64,000 nucleotides of DNA from Syntrophotaleaceae bacterium (GCA_041390365.1 JAWKQB010000001.1:1426001-1490000), one strand, 5' to 3'; shown: positions 51,646 through 60,097, counted from the stretch's first letter. Program-made: numbers and translations. Notes: a model not told the origin generated them from the sequence alone.

Positions 51646-52967
51646 ACGAGGATCATCCTTCCAACCATTCCAACAATGCCTTGAAACAACGACCCGTCTA
51701 TATCGTCGACGGATCCCGCACACCGTTTCTGAAAGTCCGGGGCAAACCGGGCCCTTTCAGCCCGGTCGACCTGGCGGTGCAGTGCGGCCGCCCGCTCCTG
51801 CTGCGTCAGGATCTGCCTCCCGACGCCTTCGACATGGTGATCCTCGGCTGCGTCAACGTCCTCGCCCATGAGATGAACCCGGCCCGGCTGGCGGCTCTGC
51901 GCCTGGGCCTGGGGGAAACCATGCCGGCCTTTACCGTTCAGATCAATTGCGGATCGGGCATGCTGTCGATCGACAATGCCTTCCGCTCCATTGCGTCCGG
52001 ATCACAGGACCTGGTCCTGGCCGGGGGAGCCGAGGCGTTGAGCCAGGCGCCTCTGCTGGCGAAACCGGAAGCGGTCGCCTGGCTGGCGCAAATGCGGGAG
52101 GTCCGGTCCCCGGCGGAAAGCCTGCGCCTGATGAAGGGCTGGCGGGCGAATTTTTTGAAACCAGTGCTCGGTCTCAAACAGGGACTGACCGACCCCGTCG
52201 CCGGTCTGAGCATGGGACAGACCACGGAAATTCTGGCCCATCTGTTCGCAACAAGCCGGGAGGAAGCCGACCGTTACGCTCTGGAGAGTCACCAACGGCT
52301 GTCGCGCGCGCAAACCGAAGGCTGGCTTGAGGACGAAATCGAGGCGGCCATCTCCCCGACCGGCGAACTGTTCCAGCAGGACGATGGTGTCCGTCCCGAC
52401 TCGACCCTGGAAGCCCTTTCCCGTCTCAAACCGGTCTTCGAGCCCCCCTTCGGCCTGGTGACGGCCGGAAACAGCTCCCAGGTCACCGACGGCGCCTCCT
52501 GGGTGATCCTCGCTTCCGAAAAGGCCTTGAAACAGTACCGCCTGACACCGAAGGCGGTGATCATCGACAGCGCCTGGGCCGCCCTCGATCCCCGTCTCAT
52601 GGGGCTCGGCCCGGTCCTCGCAGCAACGGAGATTTTGCAGCGCTGGCGGGCGGCACTGGCCGACATCGACCTCTGGGAAATCAACGAAGCCTTCGCCGCT
52701 CAGGTCCTGGCCTGCCTCCGCGCCTGGGAGGATGGGGACTTCTGCAAGGGCGTTCTCGGCCTCGATCAGCCTCTCGGCCGCATCGATCGGGAGAAGCTGA
52801 ATATCGACGGCGGCGCGATCAGTCTCGGCCATCCCGTCGGCGCGAGCGGCAACCGCATCCTGCTGCACCTGGTCAACGCCCTGCACCGCAAGGACCTGAA
52901 GGTCGGCATCGCCACCGAATGCATCGGCGGCGGTCAGGGCGGAGCCATGCTGGTCGAAAAAATTTGA
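51642..52967 (+). CDS. Acetyl-CoA acyltransferase (thiolase), GTG start
   Basis: Last step of fatty-acid beta-oxidation: cleaves 3-oxoacyl-CoA with CoA. It has 441 residues. Acyl-accepting Cys in INCGSGMLSI (about 106), EINEAFAAQV, the His in ISLGHPVGASG and the second Cys in CIGGGQGGAM fit FadA/FadI-type thiolases. GTG at 51642 overlaps the ppa stop. FadB-like hydratase/dehydrogenase follows 49 bp later, giving the usual FadA-FadB pair. The two are separated by a hairpin. Confidence 0.93.
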   Translation: MNEDHPSNHSNNALKQRPVYIVDGSRTPFLKVRGKPGPFSPVDLAVQCGRPLLLRQDLPPDAFDMVILGCVNVLAHEMNPARLAALRLGLGETMPAFTVQINCGSGMLSIDNAFRSIASGSQDLVLAGGAEALSQAPLLAKPEAVAWLAQMREVRSPAESLRLMKGWRANFLKPVLGLKQGLTDPVAGLSMGQTTEILAHLFATSREEADRYALESHQRLSRAQTEGWLEDEIEAAISPTGELFQQDDGVRPDSTLEALSRLKPVFEPPFGLVTAGNSSQVTDGASWVILASEKALKQYRLTPKAVIIDSAWAALDPRLMGLGPVLAATEILQRWRAALADIDLWEINEAFAAQVLACLRAWEDGDFCKGVLGLDQPLGRIDREKLNIDGGAISLGHPVGASGNRILLHLVNALHRKDLKVGIATECIGGGQGGAMLVEKI

Positions 52968-52970
52968 CTG

Positions 52971-52998
52971 TACGGGCGGACCCGCGTGTCCGCCCGTA
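52971..52998. repeat. Intercistronic hairpin between thiolase and fadB
   Basis: TACGGGCGGAC and GTCCGCCCGTA form a perfect 11-bp stem with a six-base loop, no T-tract. Could be an mRNA-stabilising or differential-expression hairpin, or a dispersed repeat. Confidence 0.75.
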
Positions 52999-53016
52999 GG
53001 ATAGAAGGGACATTGT

Positions 53017-55122
53017 ATGAAAGGCAACATCGGTCAATTTGTGCGGTCCCGGGAATTGGAAATGGGTCCCCTGTCTTCCCCCGAAAAGCGCGCTGAGGAA
53101 AGCCCCTGGGCCAACTGGCGGCTGGCCTGGGATGAAAACCGCGTGGCCTGGATCTCTTTTGATCGGCCGGAGAACAAGATTAATCTGCTTTCCGAGGAGG
53201 CGCTGCGGGAGTTCGGCGGGCTCCTGGAGACCGTCCAACGGCAAACCCCTGCCGGTCTGGTCCTGAGATCGGAGAAGCCCGCCGGGTTCTGCCATGGAGC
53301 CGATATCAATGAATTTTCCTCGCTGGGCGAGGATGCCCAGATCATCGACAAGCTCAATAAGGCCCATGCGATCGCCAACCGTCTTGCGGAATTGCCCTGC
53401 CCGACCGTCGCCGTTCTGCACGGTTTCTGTCTGGGAGGTGGGCTCGAGCTCGCCCTCTGCTGCGATTACCGGATCGCGGTTCCCGGCGCCCGCCTCGGCC
53501 TGCCGGAAGTGCTGCTGGGCCTGCATCCCGGCCTGGGAGCCACCGCCCGGCTCCCGCGTCTGATCGACCCGGTCCAGGCCATGACCCTGATGCTGACCGG
53601 CAAGATGATCCCTGCCAAGGAGGCCTATCAGCAGGGGTTGGTGGATGCTGTGGTGGAAGAGCGCCATGTCGCCGAAGCCGTCCGCGTCTTTACTCGAGGT
53701 CAAAGGCGCGGTCGTGAACCGGGTATCAAAAACAGGTTGCTGGCCTCCCGTCCGGCCCGCCGTCTTGAAGGCCGGTTGATGCGGGCGAAAAGCGCCAAAA
53801 AGGCGCCGCCGGAACATTACCCCGCGCCCGAGGCCCTGATCTCCCTCTGGGAAGAGAGCGGGGGCGACCTGGCGACCATGCTGGAGGCCGAAATCGCCTC
53901 TTTTGCCCGTTTGCTTTCCGACCCTACGGCCAGGAACCTGATACGGGTCTTCCTGCTGCGGGAAAAGATGAAAAAACTGACCGATTCGGAGCAGAGGCCT
54001 TTGCGTCAAGTCCATGTGATCGGCGCCGGCGCCATGGGAGGAGATATCGCGGCCTGGTGCGCCTACAAGGGGATCAGGGTCAGCCTGTACGACCGGCAGC
54101 CGATGACGATCGCCCAGGCGGTCAAGAAAACCGCCGATCTGTGTCACAGCAAAAAGCTCCCGGAGAAGGAGACCCGGGAAGTCCTCGACCGCCTGATCCC
54201 CGACCTGCGCAATCGGGGCGTTTTAAAGGCCGATCTTGTCATCGAAGCGGTCCCGGAAAAGATCGACATCAAACAGCAGGTCTATCAGGAGATCGAGCCC
54301 CTGTTGAAGGAAGGGGCCATCCTCGCCAGCAACACCTCCGCCATCCCTCTGGAGCAGTTGCGGGAGTTCTTGGCCGACCCCTCGCGATTCGTCGGACTGC
54401 ATTTCTTCAATCCGGTTTCCAGAATGCAACTTGTGGAAGTGGTGCTGCATGACCAGCTTGGGCAGGAGGCCCTGGGCAAGGCCCGAACGTTTATCGGTCA
54501 GATCGATCGCCTGCCGGCGCCGGTGAACAGCTCACCGGGTTTTCTGGTCAACCGGATCCTGACTCCCTACCTTCTGGAAGCCATGATTCTGATGGACGAA
54601 GGGGTCCCTGCGGAAACCATCGACCAGGCCGCTCTCGATTTCGGCTTCCCGGTCGGACCTGTGGAACTGGCCGACCGGGTCGGACTGGACGTCTGCCTGA
54701 GCGTTGCCGAACTGCTGCGGAACCATCTCGGAGAGACCCTGGTCCCGGTCCCTGAGTGGCTGCGGGACATGGTCGCGGCGGGGGAAATGGGACGCAAGGC
54801 GGATCATGGCTTCTACAATTGGAAACAGGGCAAGCCGCAGAAGGACAACCGTTTCCCGGCACCGGAAAGGGATATGCTCGACCGACTTCTCCTGCCGATG
54901 CTGAACGCCGCCATGGCCTGCCTGTCCGCCGAGATCGTTGATGACGCGGACCTGCTGGATGGAGCGATGATATTCGGTACCGGCTTCCCCCCGTTTCTTG
55001 GGGGCCCCATTCATTACGCCCGCAGCCGGGGATTCAAAGACATTGCCGAAACCCTCGAGGTGATGGCGGCCAATTACGGCGAGCGATACAAGCCGGACCC
55101 CGGCTGGACTGAGAGAGATTGA
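53017..55122 (+). CDS. FadB-like enoyl-CoA hydratase / 3-hydroxyacyl-CoA dehydrogenase
   Basis: Bifunctional beta-oxidation enzyme, 701 residues. The hydratase half (about 30-240) has GFCLGGGLELALCCDYR with the catalytic Glu and LPEVLLGLHPGLGATARLPR; the dehydrogenase half (about 330-700) has NAD motif VIGAGAMGGDIAAWCAYKG, HFFNPVSRMQLVEVV with the catalytic His, and an HCDH C-terminal domain. A 150-residue linker with a basic patch (RGQRRGREPGIK) separates the halves. AAGGGA eight bases before the ATG. Forms an operon with ppa and thiolase. Confidence 0.93.
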   Translation: MKGNIGQFVRSRELEMGPLSSPEKRAEESPWANWRLAWDENRVAWISFDRPENKINLLSEEALREFGGLLETVQRQTPAGLVLRSEKPAGFCHGADINEFSSLGEDAQIIDKLNKAHAIANRLAELPCPTVAVLHGFCLGGGLELALCCDYRIAVPGARLGLPEVLLGLHPGLGATARLPRLIDPVQAMTLMLTGKMIPAKEAYQQGLVDAVVEERHVAEAVRVFTRGQRRGREPGIKNRLLASRPARRLEGRLMRAKSAKKAPPEHYPAPEALISLWEESGGDLATMLEAEIASFARLLSDPTARNLIRVFLLREKMKKLTDSEQRPLRQVHVIGAGAMGGDIAAWCAYKGIRVSLYDRQPMTIAQAVKKTADLCHSKKLPEKETREVLDRLIPDLRNRGVLKADLVIEAVPEKIDIKQQVYQEIEPLLKEGAILASNTSAIPLEQLREFLADPSRFVGLHFFNPVSRMQLVEVVLHDQLGQEALGKARTFIGQIDRLPAPVNSSPGFLVNRILTPYLLEAMILMDEGVPAETIDQAALDFGFPVGPVELADRVGLDVCLSVAELLRNHLGETLVPVPEWLRDMVAAGEMGRKADHGFYNWKQGKPQKDNRFPAPERDMLDRLLLPMLNAAMACLSAEIVDDADLLDGAMIFGTGFPPFLGGPIHYARSRGFKDIAETLEVMAANYGERYKPDPGWTERD

Positions 55123-55149
55123 GCCACACAGATAAAGGCATCAACCCTG

Positions 55150-55253
55150 TTATCGAACGCAGATAAAGTCGGATTTACGCAGATAAGGTCAAAACCACGG
55201 AAGTCTTCATTCGCTTTTATCCGCCCTTATCCGCAGTTATCTGCGTTCAATAA
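55150..55253. repeat. Long inverted repeat, AACGCAGATAA type
   Basis: TTATCGAACGCAGATAA (55150-55166) and its inverted copy TTATCTGCGTTCAATAA (55237-55253) match at 16 of 17. Internal copies ACGCAGATAAGG and CCTTATCCGC lie between. Looks like a dispersed genomic repeat. Confidence 0.75.
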
Positions 55254-55342
55254 AAGCTTTTCGATTCTCCCGGTCTTCCTCTGTGTGCTGTAGTGCCAGG
55301 CTTTAGACAAGGCGACCATTGACAGATTCGCAAATTCCTTCC

Positions 55343-55427
55343 GTCATGCCCGAATGGTTCTATCGGGCATCCATGGATTCAAAGATTTAACGGCTGGATT
55401 CCCGATCAAGTTCGGCTCGGGAATGAC
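55343..55427. mobile_element. 85-bp MITE-like element
   Basis: Terminal inverted repeat of 11 bp with one mismatch (GTCATGCCCGA; TCGGGAATGAC), enclosing two hairpins, ATGCCCGA/TCGGGCAT (55346-55370) and ATTCCCGA/TCGGGAAT (55398-55424). No coding capacity, so a small non-autonomous or dispersed repeat. Confidence 0.6.
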
Positions 55428-55547
55428 ATTTTGCGTACAGTCCTGCTTGCCCTGAAGTGAGAATTGGACCTGATCAGGTAAGATTTCGATTTTGACCAGA
55501 AAAAACGGAAAACAAATTAATAACGCTATCAATCGAAGGAGTAACCC

Positions 55548-56975
55548 ATGGGCAGAAAGGTCGATGTGGCCATTATCGGGGCTGGCAGTGCAGGATTGGC
55601 GGCGCTGCGCCAGATCGTCAGGACCACTGACAATTTTCTGCTGATCGACCAGGGTCCCCTGGGAACCACCTGCGCGCGGGTAGGCTGCATGCCCTCCAAA
55701 GCTCTGATCGAAGTGGCCCGGGATTATCAGCGGGGCTTGAAGCTGGCGGACCGGGGAATCGGCGGCTGCGACGGTTTGACTATCGACATCCCCGACGTGC
55801 TGCGCCATGTGCGCCGGATGCGGGATCATTTTGCCGGCGGCATGGTGGAGGTCACTCGAAACCTCGCCGGAGACAGGCTCATCATCGGCAGGGCCACCTT
55901 GCTGGGGCCGGACCGGATCGAGGTCAACGGCGAAAAGATCGACTGCAACCGGATCATTCTCGCCATCGGATCCAAACCGGTCCTGCCCGAAGCCTGGAAC
56001 AGGTTCCGTGACCGCATCCTGACCACCGACAACTTTTTCGAGCAGGAAGACCTGCCCCGCCGCATCGCCCTGGTCGGCCTCGGTACCAACGGCATCGAAC
56101 TGGGCCAGGCCCTGGCCCGGCTGGGGATCAAGGTCACCGGCTTCGGCCGCAACCGTTTTATCGGCAACCTGCGGGACCCCGAAATCAATCGGGTGGCCAT
56201 GGGAGTCATGGATAAGGACTTTTCGCTGCATGTCGGGACAGAGGCGAAGGTTGAAATGTCGCCCCGGAGCGATTGCCTGCTGATCAGCAACGGCAGCGCG
56301 GAAATCGAGATCGATTCCTTCATCGCGACTACGGGAGTGGTACCAAACGTCCGTGGGCTTGGCCTGGAAAACCTCGGAGTCAAACTCGACAAGAACGGAA
56401 TGCCCCCTTTTTGCAAGCATTCCCTGCAGATCTGCAACCTGCCCGTGTTTATCGTCGGGGACGCCAACAATTATCTGCCGGTGCTGCATGAAGCCCAGGA
56501 TGAAGGATTCATCGCAGGCATGAATGCTTTGGAGAAACAACCCCTGCAATACCGGCGCCGGACCCCCCTCCGGATCGGATTCACAGATCCCCAGATCGGA
56601 CAGGTTGGAACCACCTTCGATCAGTTGAACCCGGACGGAATCGTGATCGGCCGAGCCGACTTTGCCGATCAGTCAAGGGCCGTCATCGAAGGGAGCAACG
56701 CGGGCATGCTGCATCTCTACGCGGACAGAAAAACCGCTCGCTTGCTGGGAGGAGAGATGGTGGTTCCGGAGGCGGAGCATCTGGCCCAACTGCTGGCGGT
56801 CGCCGTACAGCAGGAACTGACCGTTCACGAAGCCCTGATGTTCCCCTTTTATCATCCGACCGTGGAGGAAGGCCTTCGCTCGGCTCTGCGGGATGCGGCC
56901 CGGCAACTGGCCGATACTCATCCCGGCACGGAAATGGCCCTTTGCGAGAGTTGCCCGCCCTCGCCGCTCTGCTGA
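55548..56975 (+). CDS. Dihydrolipoyl dehydrogenase-like flavoprotein
   Basis: 475-residue pyridine nucleotide-disulphide oxidoreductase. N-terminal FAD motif VAIIGAGSAGLAALRQ (about 7-22), redox-active disulphide in TTCARVGCMPSKA (C-x4-C, about 41-53), NAD motif VGLGTNGIELGQALARLG and C-terminal FYHPTVEEGLRSAL with the His-Glu pair. The 2-oxo acid dehydrogenase subunits are not nearby, so the electron acceptor is unknown. A Cys-rich tail (ALCESCPPSPLC) follows the dimerisation domain and is not in typical Lpd. AAGGAG six bases upstream of the ATG. Confidence 0.9.
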   Translation: MGRKVDVAIIGAGSAGLAALRQIVRTTDNFLLIDQGPLGTTCARVGCMPSKALIEVARDYQRGLKLADRGIGGCDGLTIDIPDVLRHVRRMRDHFAGGMVEVTRNLAGDRLIIGRATLLGPDRIEVNGEKIDCNRIILAIGSKPVLPEAWNRFRDRILTTDNFFEQEDLPRRIALVGLGTNGIELGQALARLGIKVTGFGRNRFIGNLRDPEINRVAMGVMDKDFSLHVGTEAKVEMSPRSDCLLISNGSAEIEIDSFIATTGVVPNVRGLGLENLGVKLDKNGMPPFCKHSLQICNLPVFIVGDANNYLPVLHEAQDEGFIAGMNALEKQPLQYRRRTPLRIGFTDPQIGQVGTTFDQLNPDGIVIGRADFADQSRAVIEGSNAGMLHLYADRKTARLLGGEMVVPEAEHLAQLLAVAVQQELTVHEALMFPFYHPTVEEGLRSALRDAARQLADTHPGTEMALCESCPPSPLC

Positions 56976-56998
56976 GAAATGGTCTTGAAGACTATTTT

Positions 56999-57718
56999 TT
57001 ACAGCCGGTCGAAGAGAATTTTGGTGGCATAGGCGACCAGCAGGGCCCAGCCGAAACTCATCAGGGTGCCGATGATGATGTATTCGGCCTCCTTGCGCTG
57101 TTCCGGCGCCCTCACCTCGCCGATCCGTAAAATGGATTTGGCGGCGACCAGAAAACCGACCCCCTGGGTCTCCCCCATCAGGACGAACAAAAAAATCAAG
57201 GCCCGCTCCAGTTGTCCGATCAGCCGCCCGGCGTTCGGCAACCCCTGGGAGTTAATGCCGACGGCCGACTGGAAAGGAGCCACAGCCTTGCCGACCCAGA
57301 AGGTCCCCACCCGGACACAGAGGATTCCTCCGGCAAGCAACAGTACGCCCCGCACATAAAAGGGCAGCAGCGTTTGCCAGAAAGGGACTTCGGCGGGATA
57401 AATCCAGAAACCGCCGATGATTGCAAGGCTTGCAAGATGCAGCCCCTGGTCGGCGAGGAAAACGGCGGGGCCGTCCTTCCCGGAAAGGGTCTTCAGCCCG
57501 TCCAGCACCAGATGGGTGAGGAGGACCCCCACCGCGATCCGCCAGTTGAACCAGAGGCCGCACACCAGGTAGGTTATGCCGGTCACTGTCAGAAGATGAA
57601 GGGTGAAAAATCCGGCAGTCCGTTTGTCACGGACCATGCGATCGGACTGCAGGAGAAAATCCCCCAGCAGATGGCCCGCAATCAGGCAGACGGTCACATC
57701 CAGGGTATCGGCACCCAT
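56999..57718 (-). CDS. DUF3307 membrane protein
   Basis: 239 residues with about six membrane helices: VCLIAGHLLGDFLLQSDRMV, THLVLDGLKTL and FVRGVLLLAGG are typical of DUF3307. Often encoded beside SatD, as here. Function unknown. ATG with GGAGGG eight bases upstream. Between satD and this gene lie two GCAACC-N6-GGTTGC palindromes, and the second overlaps the satD 3' end. Confidence 0.88.
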   Translation of the reverse strand: MGADTLDVTVCLIAGHLLGDFLLQSDRMVRDKRTAGFFTLHLLTVTGITYLVCGLWFNWRIAVGVLLTHLVLDGLKTLSGKDGPAVFLADQGLHLASLAIIGGFWIYPAEVPFWQTLLPFYVRGVLLLAGGILCVRVGTFWVGKAVAPFQSAVGINSQGLPNAGRLIGQLERALIFLFVLMGETQGVGFLVAAKSILRIGEVRAPEQRKEAEYIIIGTLMSFGWALLVAYATKILFDRL

Positions 57719-57734
57719 CGTTTCCCTCCAACAA

Positions 57735-57781
57735 GCAACCTCTTAGGGTTGCTTATGGAATTTGCAACCTTATGTGGTTGC
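57735..57781. promoter_or_regulatory. Two GCAACC-N6-GGTTGC palindromes
   Basis: GCAACC-TCTTAG-GGTTGC (57735-57752) and GCAACC-TTATGT-GGTTGC (57764-57781), 29 bp centre to centre (about three helical turns). They sit between satD and DUF3307. Direct observation; a role as operators for a SatD-type HTH protein, or as mRNA hairpins, is inference. Confidence 0.7.
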
Positions 57782-58456
57782 AGAAATCTCGAAACGGAAA
57801 TTTTCAAAACACTTCACGGCACCCTCCACTGCAAACCACCCCGCGGCATCGAGGTTCTTGGCCACAGCCTGACGACTGACTCCGTCCGGCCAGAATTCCC
57901 GGATCTCCTCCTGGGTACGGTCGAGAAGGGCCCCCTTGACGGCAAGGGCCTGCTTAACCGACCATCGCTCCGCCAGAATCCCGGCCATGGCGACGACGGT
58001 CTGCAAGGGTTGCAGACAGCCGGGATCGATCCGGTTTTCGGGCACGGCAAGGCCCAAAGTCTGCTTCAGGGGCAGGTCGTCGAGGGCTTGGCCAGAAAGG
58101 CGAAAGGCTTCCCCGTCGGCCCCTCCGGTGGAATTTTCGGGCAGGAAGTCGATGCCGCCGACGCCGATGGCGAAACGCATGTCGATGCGGGAGGGAGCGC
58201 CGGCCGCCTTCAGGGCAGCGCGAAAAAACAAGGCTGTTCGCAGGGCTTTGGTCGGTTCGGTGAGCAAAAACTGGATACTGTCCCCTCGGAAGATGCTGAT
58301 TTCGCCGAGAAGCAGGTCGGGGAAAAATTTGCCCAGTTCTCCGCCGACCTTCAAAATTGTATCGTGCAAGCGGCCGCGATCATCCGCCTTCAATCGGGAC
58401 GACTTGATCACATCGCCCGTCAAGGCCGCATAACAACGATCCTTTTGCACATCCAT
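57770..58456 (-). CDS. SatD-family protein
   Basis: 228 residues. The SatD signature CYAALTGDVIKSSRLKADDR (about 8-27) and IFRGDSIQFLL are followed by a dehydrogenase-free all-alpha/beta body; a C-terminal HTH-like part (FWPDGVSRQAVAKNLDAAG, about 190-210) resembles a DNA-recognition segment. SatD proteins sit next to DUF3307 in many genomes; in streptococci SatD belongs to an acid-tolerance operon, but no mechanism is known. ATG at 58456 has GGAGCAGG upstream; a start at 58486 is inside a hexamer array and rejected. Confidence 0.88.
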   Translation of the reverse strand: MDVQKDRCYAALTGDVIKSSRLKADDRGRLHDTILKVGGELGKFFPDLLLGEISIFRGDSIQFLLTEPTKALRTALFFRAALKAAGAPSRIDMRFAIGVGGIDFLPENSTGGADGEAFRLSGQALDDLPLKQTLGLAVPENRIDPGCLQPLQTVVAMAGILAERWSVKQALAVKGALLDRTQEEIREFWPDGVSRQAVAKNLDAAGWFAVEGAVKCFENFRFEISATT

Positions 58457-58485
58457 GAACCTGCTCCATGTTTTGATTTTAACCA

Positions 58486-58515
58486 AATCGAAATCGCTAT
58501 CGAAATCGGTATCGG
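58486..58515. repeat. AATCGN hexamer array upstream of satD
   Basis: Five units (AATCGA, AATCGC, TATCGA, AATCGG, TATCGG) followed by AATTTAAGCTTTTTCGCC. Same family as the other arrays; it lies just before the satD start, so it could affect its promoter. Confidence 0.85.
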
Positions 58516-58612
58516 AATTTAAGCTTTTTCGCCTTTTTTGTTATTTTTCAGGATCTCGATCAGGTCAACCTATAAATGGATATCACGAAATTTTCAATGA
58601 AAAAAACTTGTC

Positions 58613-59539
58613 TTAAGACCTGTGGCGCCGTCGGGCAAGTTCGCTGACATATTCCCTGCCGAGAGTCTTCCTGTTTTCCCGTATCCACTCACTGAGAAGA
58701 ATTTCACCCACCGGTTCGTCTTCGACATAAAGCATTTCACCCATCAAACCCTCGATTTCATCGCGGGTCAACAGAATGTCATCGACCATCGCGCCGACCT
58801 TCCGGGCTATGTTCAACCCGGTTTTGAGGGAAACGGAAATTATTTTCCGTTTCCTGCCGATCTCCCTGCCAAGCAACTCGACCAGTTCCCGAAAAGTGTA
58901 GGTTTCCGGGCCTATGGCGTTGATTACCCGGTTTTCACGGCTTGCTCCCTGCTCAACGGCGATCCGGGCCAGGTCGTCGACATGAATCGGCTGCAGACGA
59001 TAGCGGCCATCGCCGAACATGCCAAAAAAAGGAAAACGGCGCAGCATCCAGGCGATGTTGTTGATCAGAATCCCCTCCGCACCGAACAGCATCGCAGGTC
59101 GCAGGATCGCGTAGGACACCCCGGACTCTTTGATCAGCTTTTCGAGAATGGCCTTGTCGCGAAAATATTCGAAAGGCGAGTCTTCCGAAGGATTGGTGAT
59201 GCTGACGTGGACAATGCGCTGTACCCCTGCCTCCCGGACGGCATCGAAGAGTATTCGGCTGTTGGCCAGGGCCTGCGAATAATTGAAATGTTCGCCGTAA
59301 TTGAATCGGACCCAGTAGGTGTTGTAGAAGACCTTTGCACCCCGCAACCCATTGACCAGGGCCTGGTAATCGCCGAAATCGAGAGGACGAACCTCAACCC
59401 GACCCTGGTGCGGATCGTTCCCCGGCCTGCTGTTGGTCAGTGTACGGACTTGATGTCCCGCTGACAGCAACCGGGCGGCAATGTACTTTCCGGAAAAACC
59501 AAAGGCACCGGTCACCACGTGCAGGCTTTCTTCCTTCAT
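58613..59539 (-). CDS. NAD(P)-binding epimerase/NmrA-like protein
   Basis: 308-residue extended SDR-like protein. Cofactor motif TGAFGFSGKYIA (about 9-20), PFEYFRDKA in place of the YxxxK active site (Tyr and Lys three apart: Y-F-R-D-K), and GDGRYRLQPIHVDDLA, shared with the 43977-44873 protein. Related to NDUFA9-type atypical SDRs and cinnamyl-type reductases. ATG at 59539 has AGGTG upstream. Function unknown. Its C-terminus ends with SELARRRHRS, basic. Confidence 0.85.
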   Translation of the reverse strand: MKEESLHVVTGAFGFSGKYIAARLLSAGHQVRTLTNSRPGNDPHQGRVEVRPLDFGDYQALVNGLRGAKVFYNTYWVRFNYGEHFNYSQALANSRILFDAVREAGVQRIVHVSITNPSEDSPFEYFRDKAILEKLIKESGVSYAILRPAMLFGAEGILINNIAWMLRRFPFFGMFGDGRYRLQPIHVDDLARIAVEQGASRENRVINAIGPETYTFRELVELLGREIGRKRKIISVSLKTGLNIARKVGAMVDDILLTRDEIEGLMGEMLYVEDEPVGEILLSEWIRENRKTLGREYVSELARRRHRS

Positions 59540-59718
59540 GGAGCACCTCAAAATTTTTTTTGGAAGGGAGTCTGTATCGGGACCGGCAGAGAAGAAAATT
59601 TTATTTCCTCCCGATGAAGCTGCGGCGCCGAAACGGGTAACGAATGAATTGTAACACCCGCGCAGGATGATAAAATCATACCTGAAAGGTTACAATTTGC
59701 TTAAAAAGGGGAAAGACG

Positions 59719-60030
59719 ATGTCTTCCATCTATCGCTGTGAAACCTGCCGGGTCATCTCCGACGAAAAGGAATGGCTATGCCAGCCGGAAAAGCTGATGA
59801 GCCGCTCGGAGCTCTGTCAGGCTTCACCTGATCACACCAATCCGATCTGTCACCGAATGGATCAGAGGCTGGAATATCAATGCCATTCCTGTGGACGCCT
59901 GACCGACAAGGCAGACCTGGTCTGCAGTCCGAATCTGCATCGAGCAACGGACGAAAGCATCACAGGTGTCTGGCGAAGAACCCCCTTCAGGCCCAGAAAG
60001 GAATGGCCGCGGGAAGAAGGCCAGCGATGA
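59719..60030 (+). CDS. Small two-repeat Cys protein (C-x2-C-x10-C-x-P twice)
   Basis: 103 residues. The N-terminal repeat CETCRVISDEKEWLCQP (7-23) and a second CHSCGRLTDKADLVCSP (about 55-71) share C-x2-C-x10-C-x-P. Four more Cys and His (CQAS, CHRMD) lie between the repeats. Probably two zinc-binding motifs. The same spacing occurs once in the protein at 32308-32493. A GGGGAAAG ribosome binding site precedes the ATG. Function unknown; the C-terminus is basic (RRTPFRPRKEWPRE). Confidence 0.75.
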   Translation: MSSIYRCETCRVISDEKEWLCQPEKLMSRSELCQASPDHTNPICHRMDQRLEYQCHSCGRLTDKADLVCSPNLHRATDESITGVWRRTPFRPRKEWPREEGQR

Positions 60031-60097
60031 GGATAAGGCCTATTTGCCGCGGGTTTGGCAGAATTTGTCGACTTCAGACTCCGCTAAAGTTCTTTGC

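Larger units (their letters stand above)
55123..55547. other. 425-bp repeat-rich spacer, no gene
   Basis: Holds a CACAGATAAAGG-type block, the inverted repeat 55150-55253, the MITE-like element 55343-55427 and the promoter region of the flavoprotein gene. The last ~80 bp are AT-rich and end in AAGGAG before the ATG at 55548. Confidence 0.7.
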
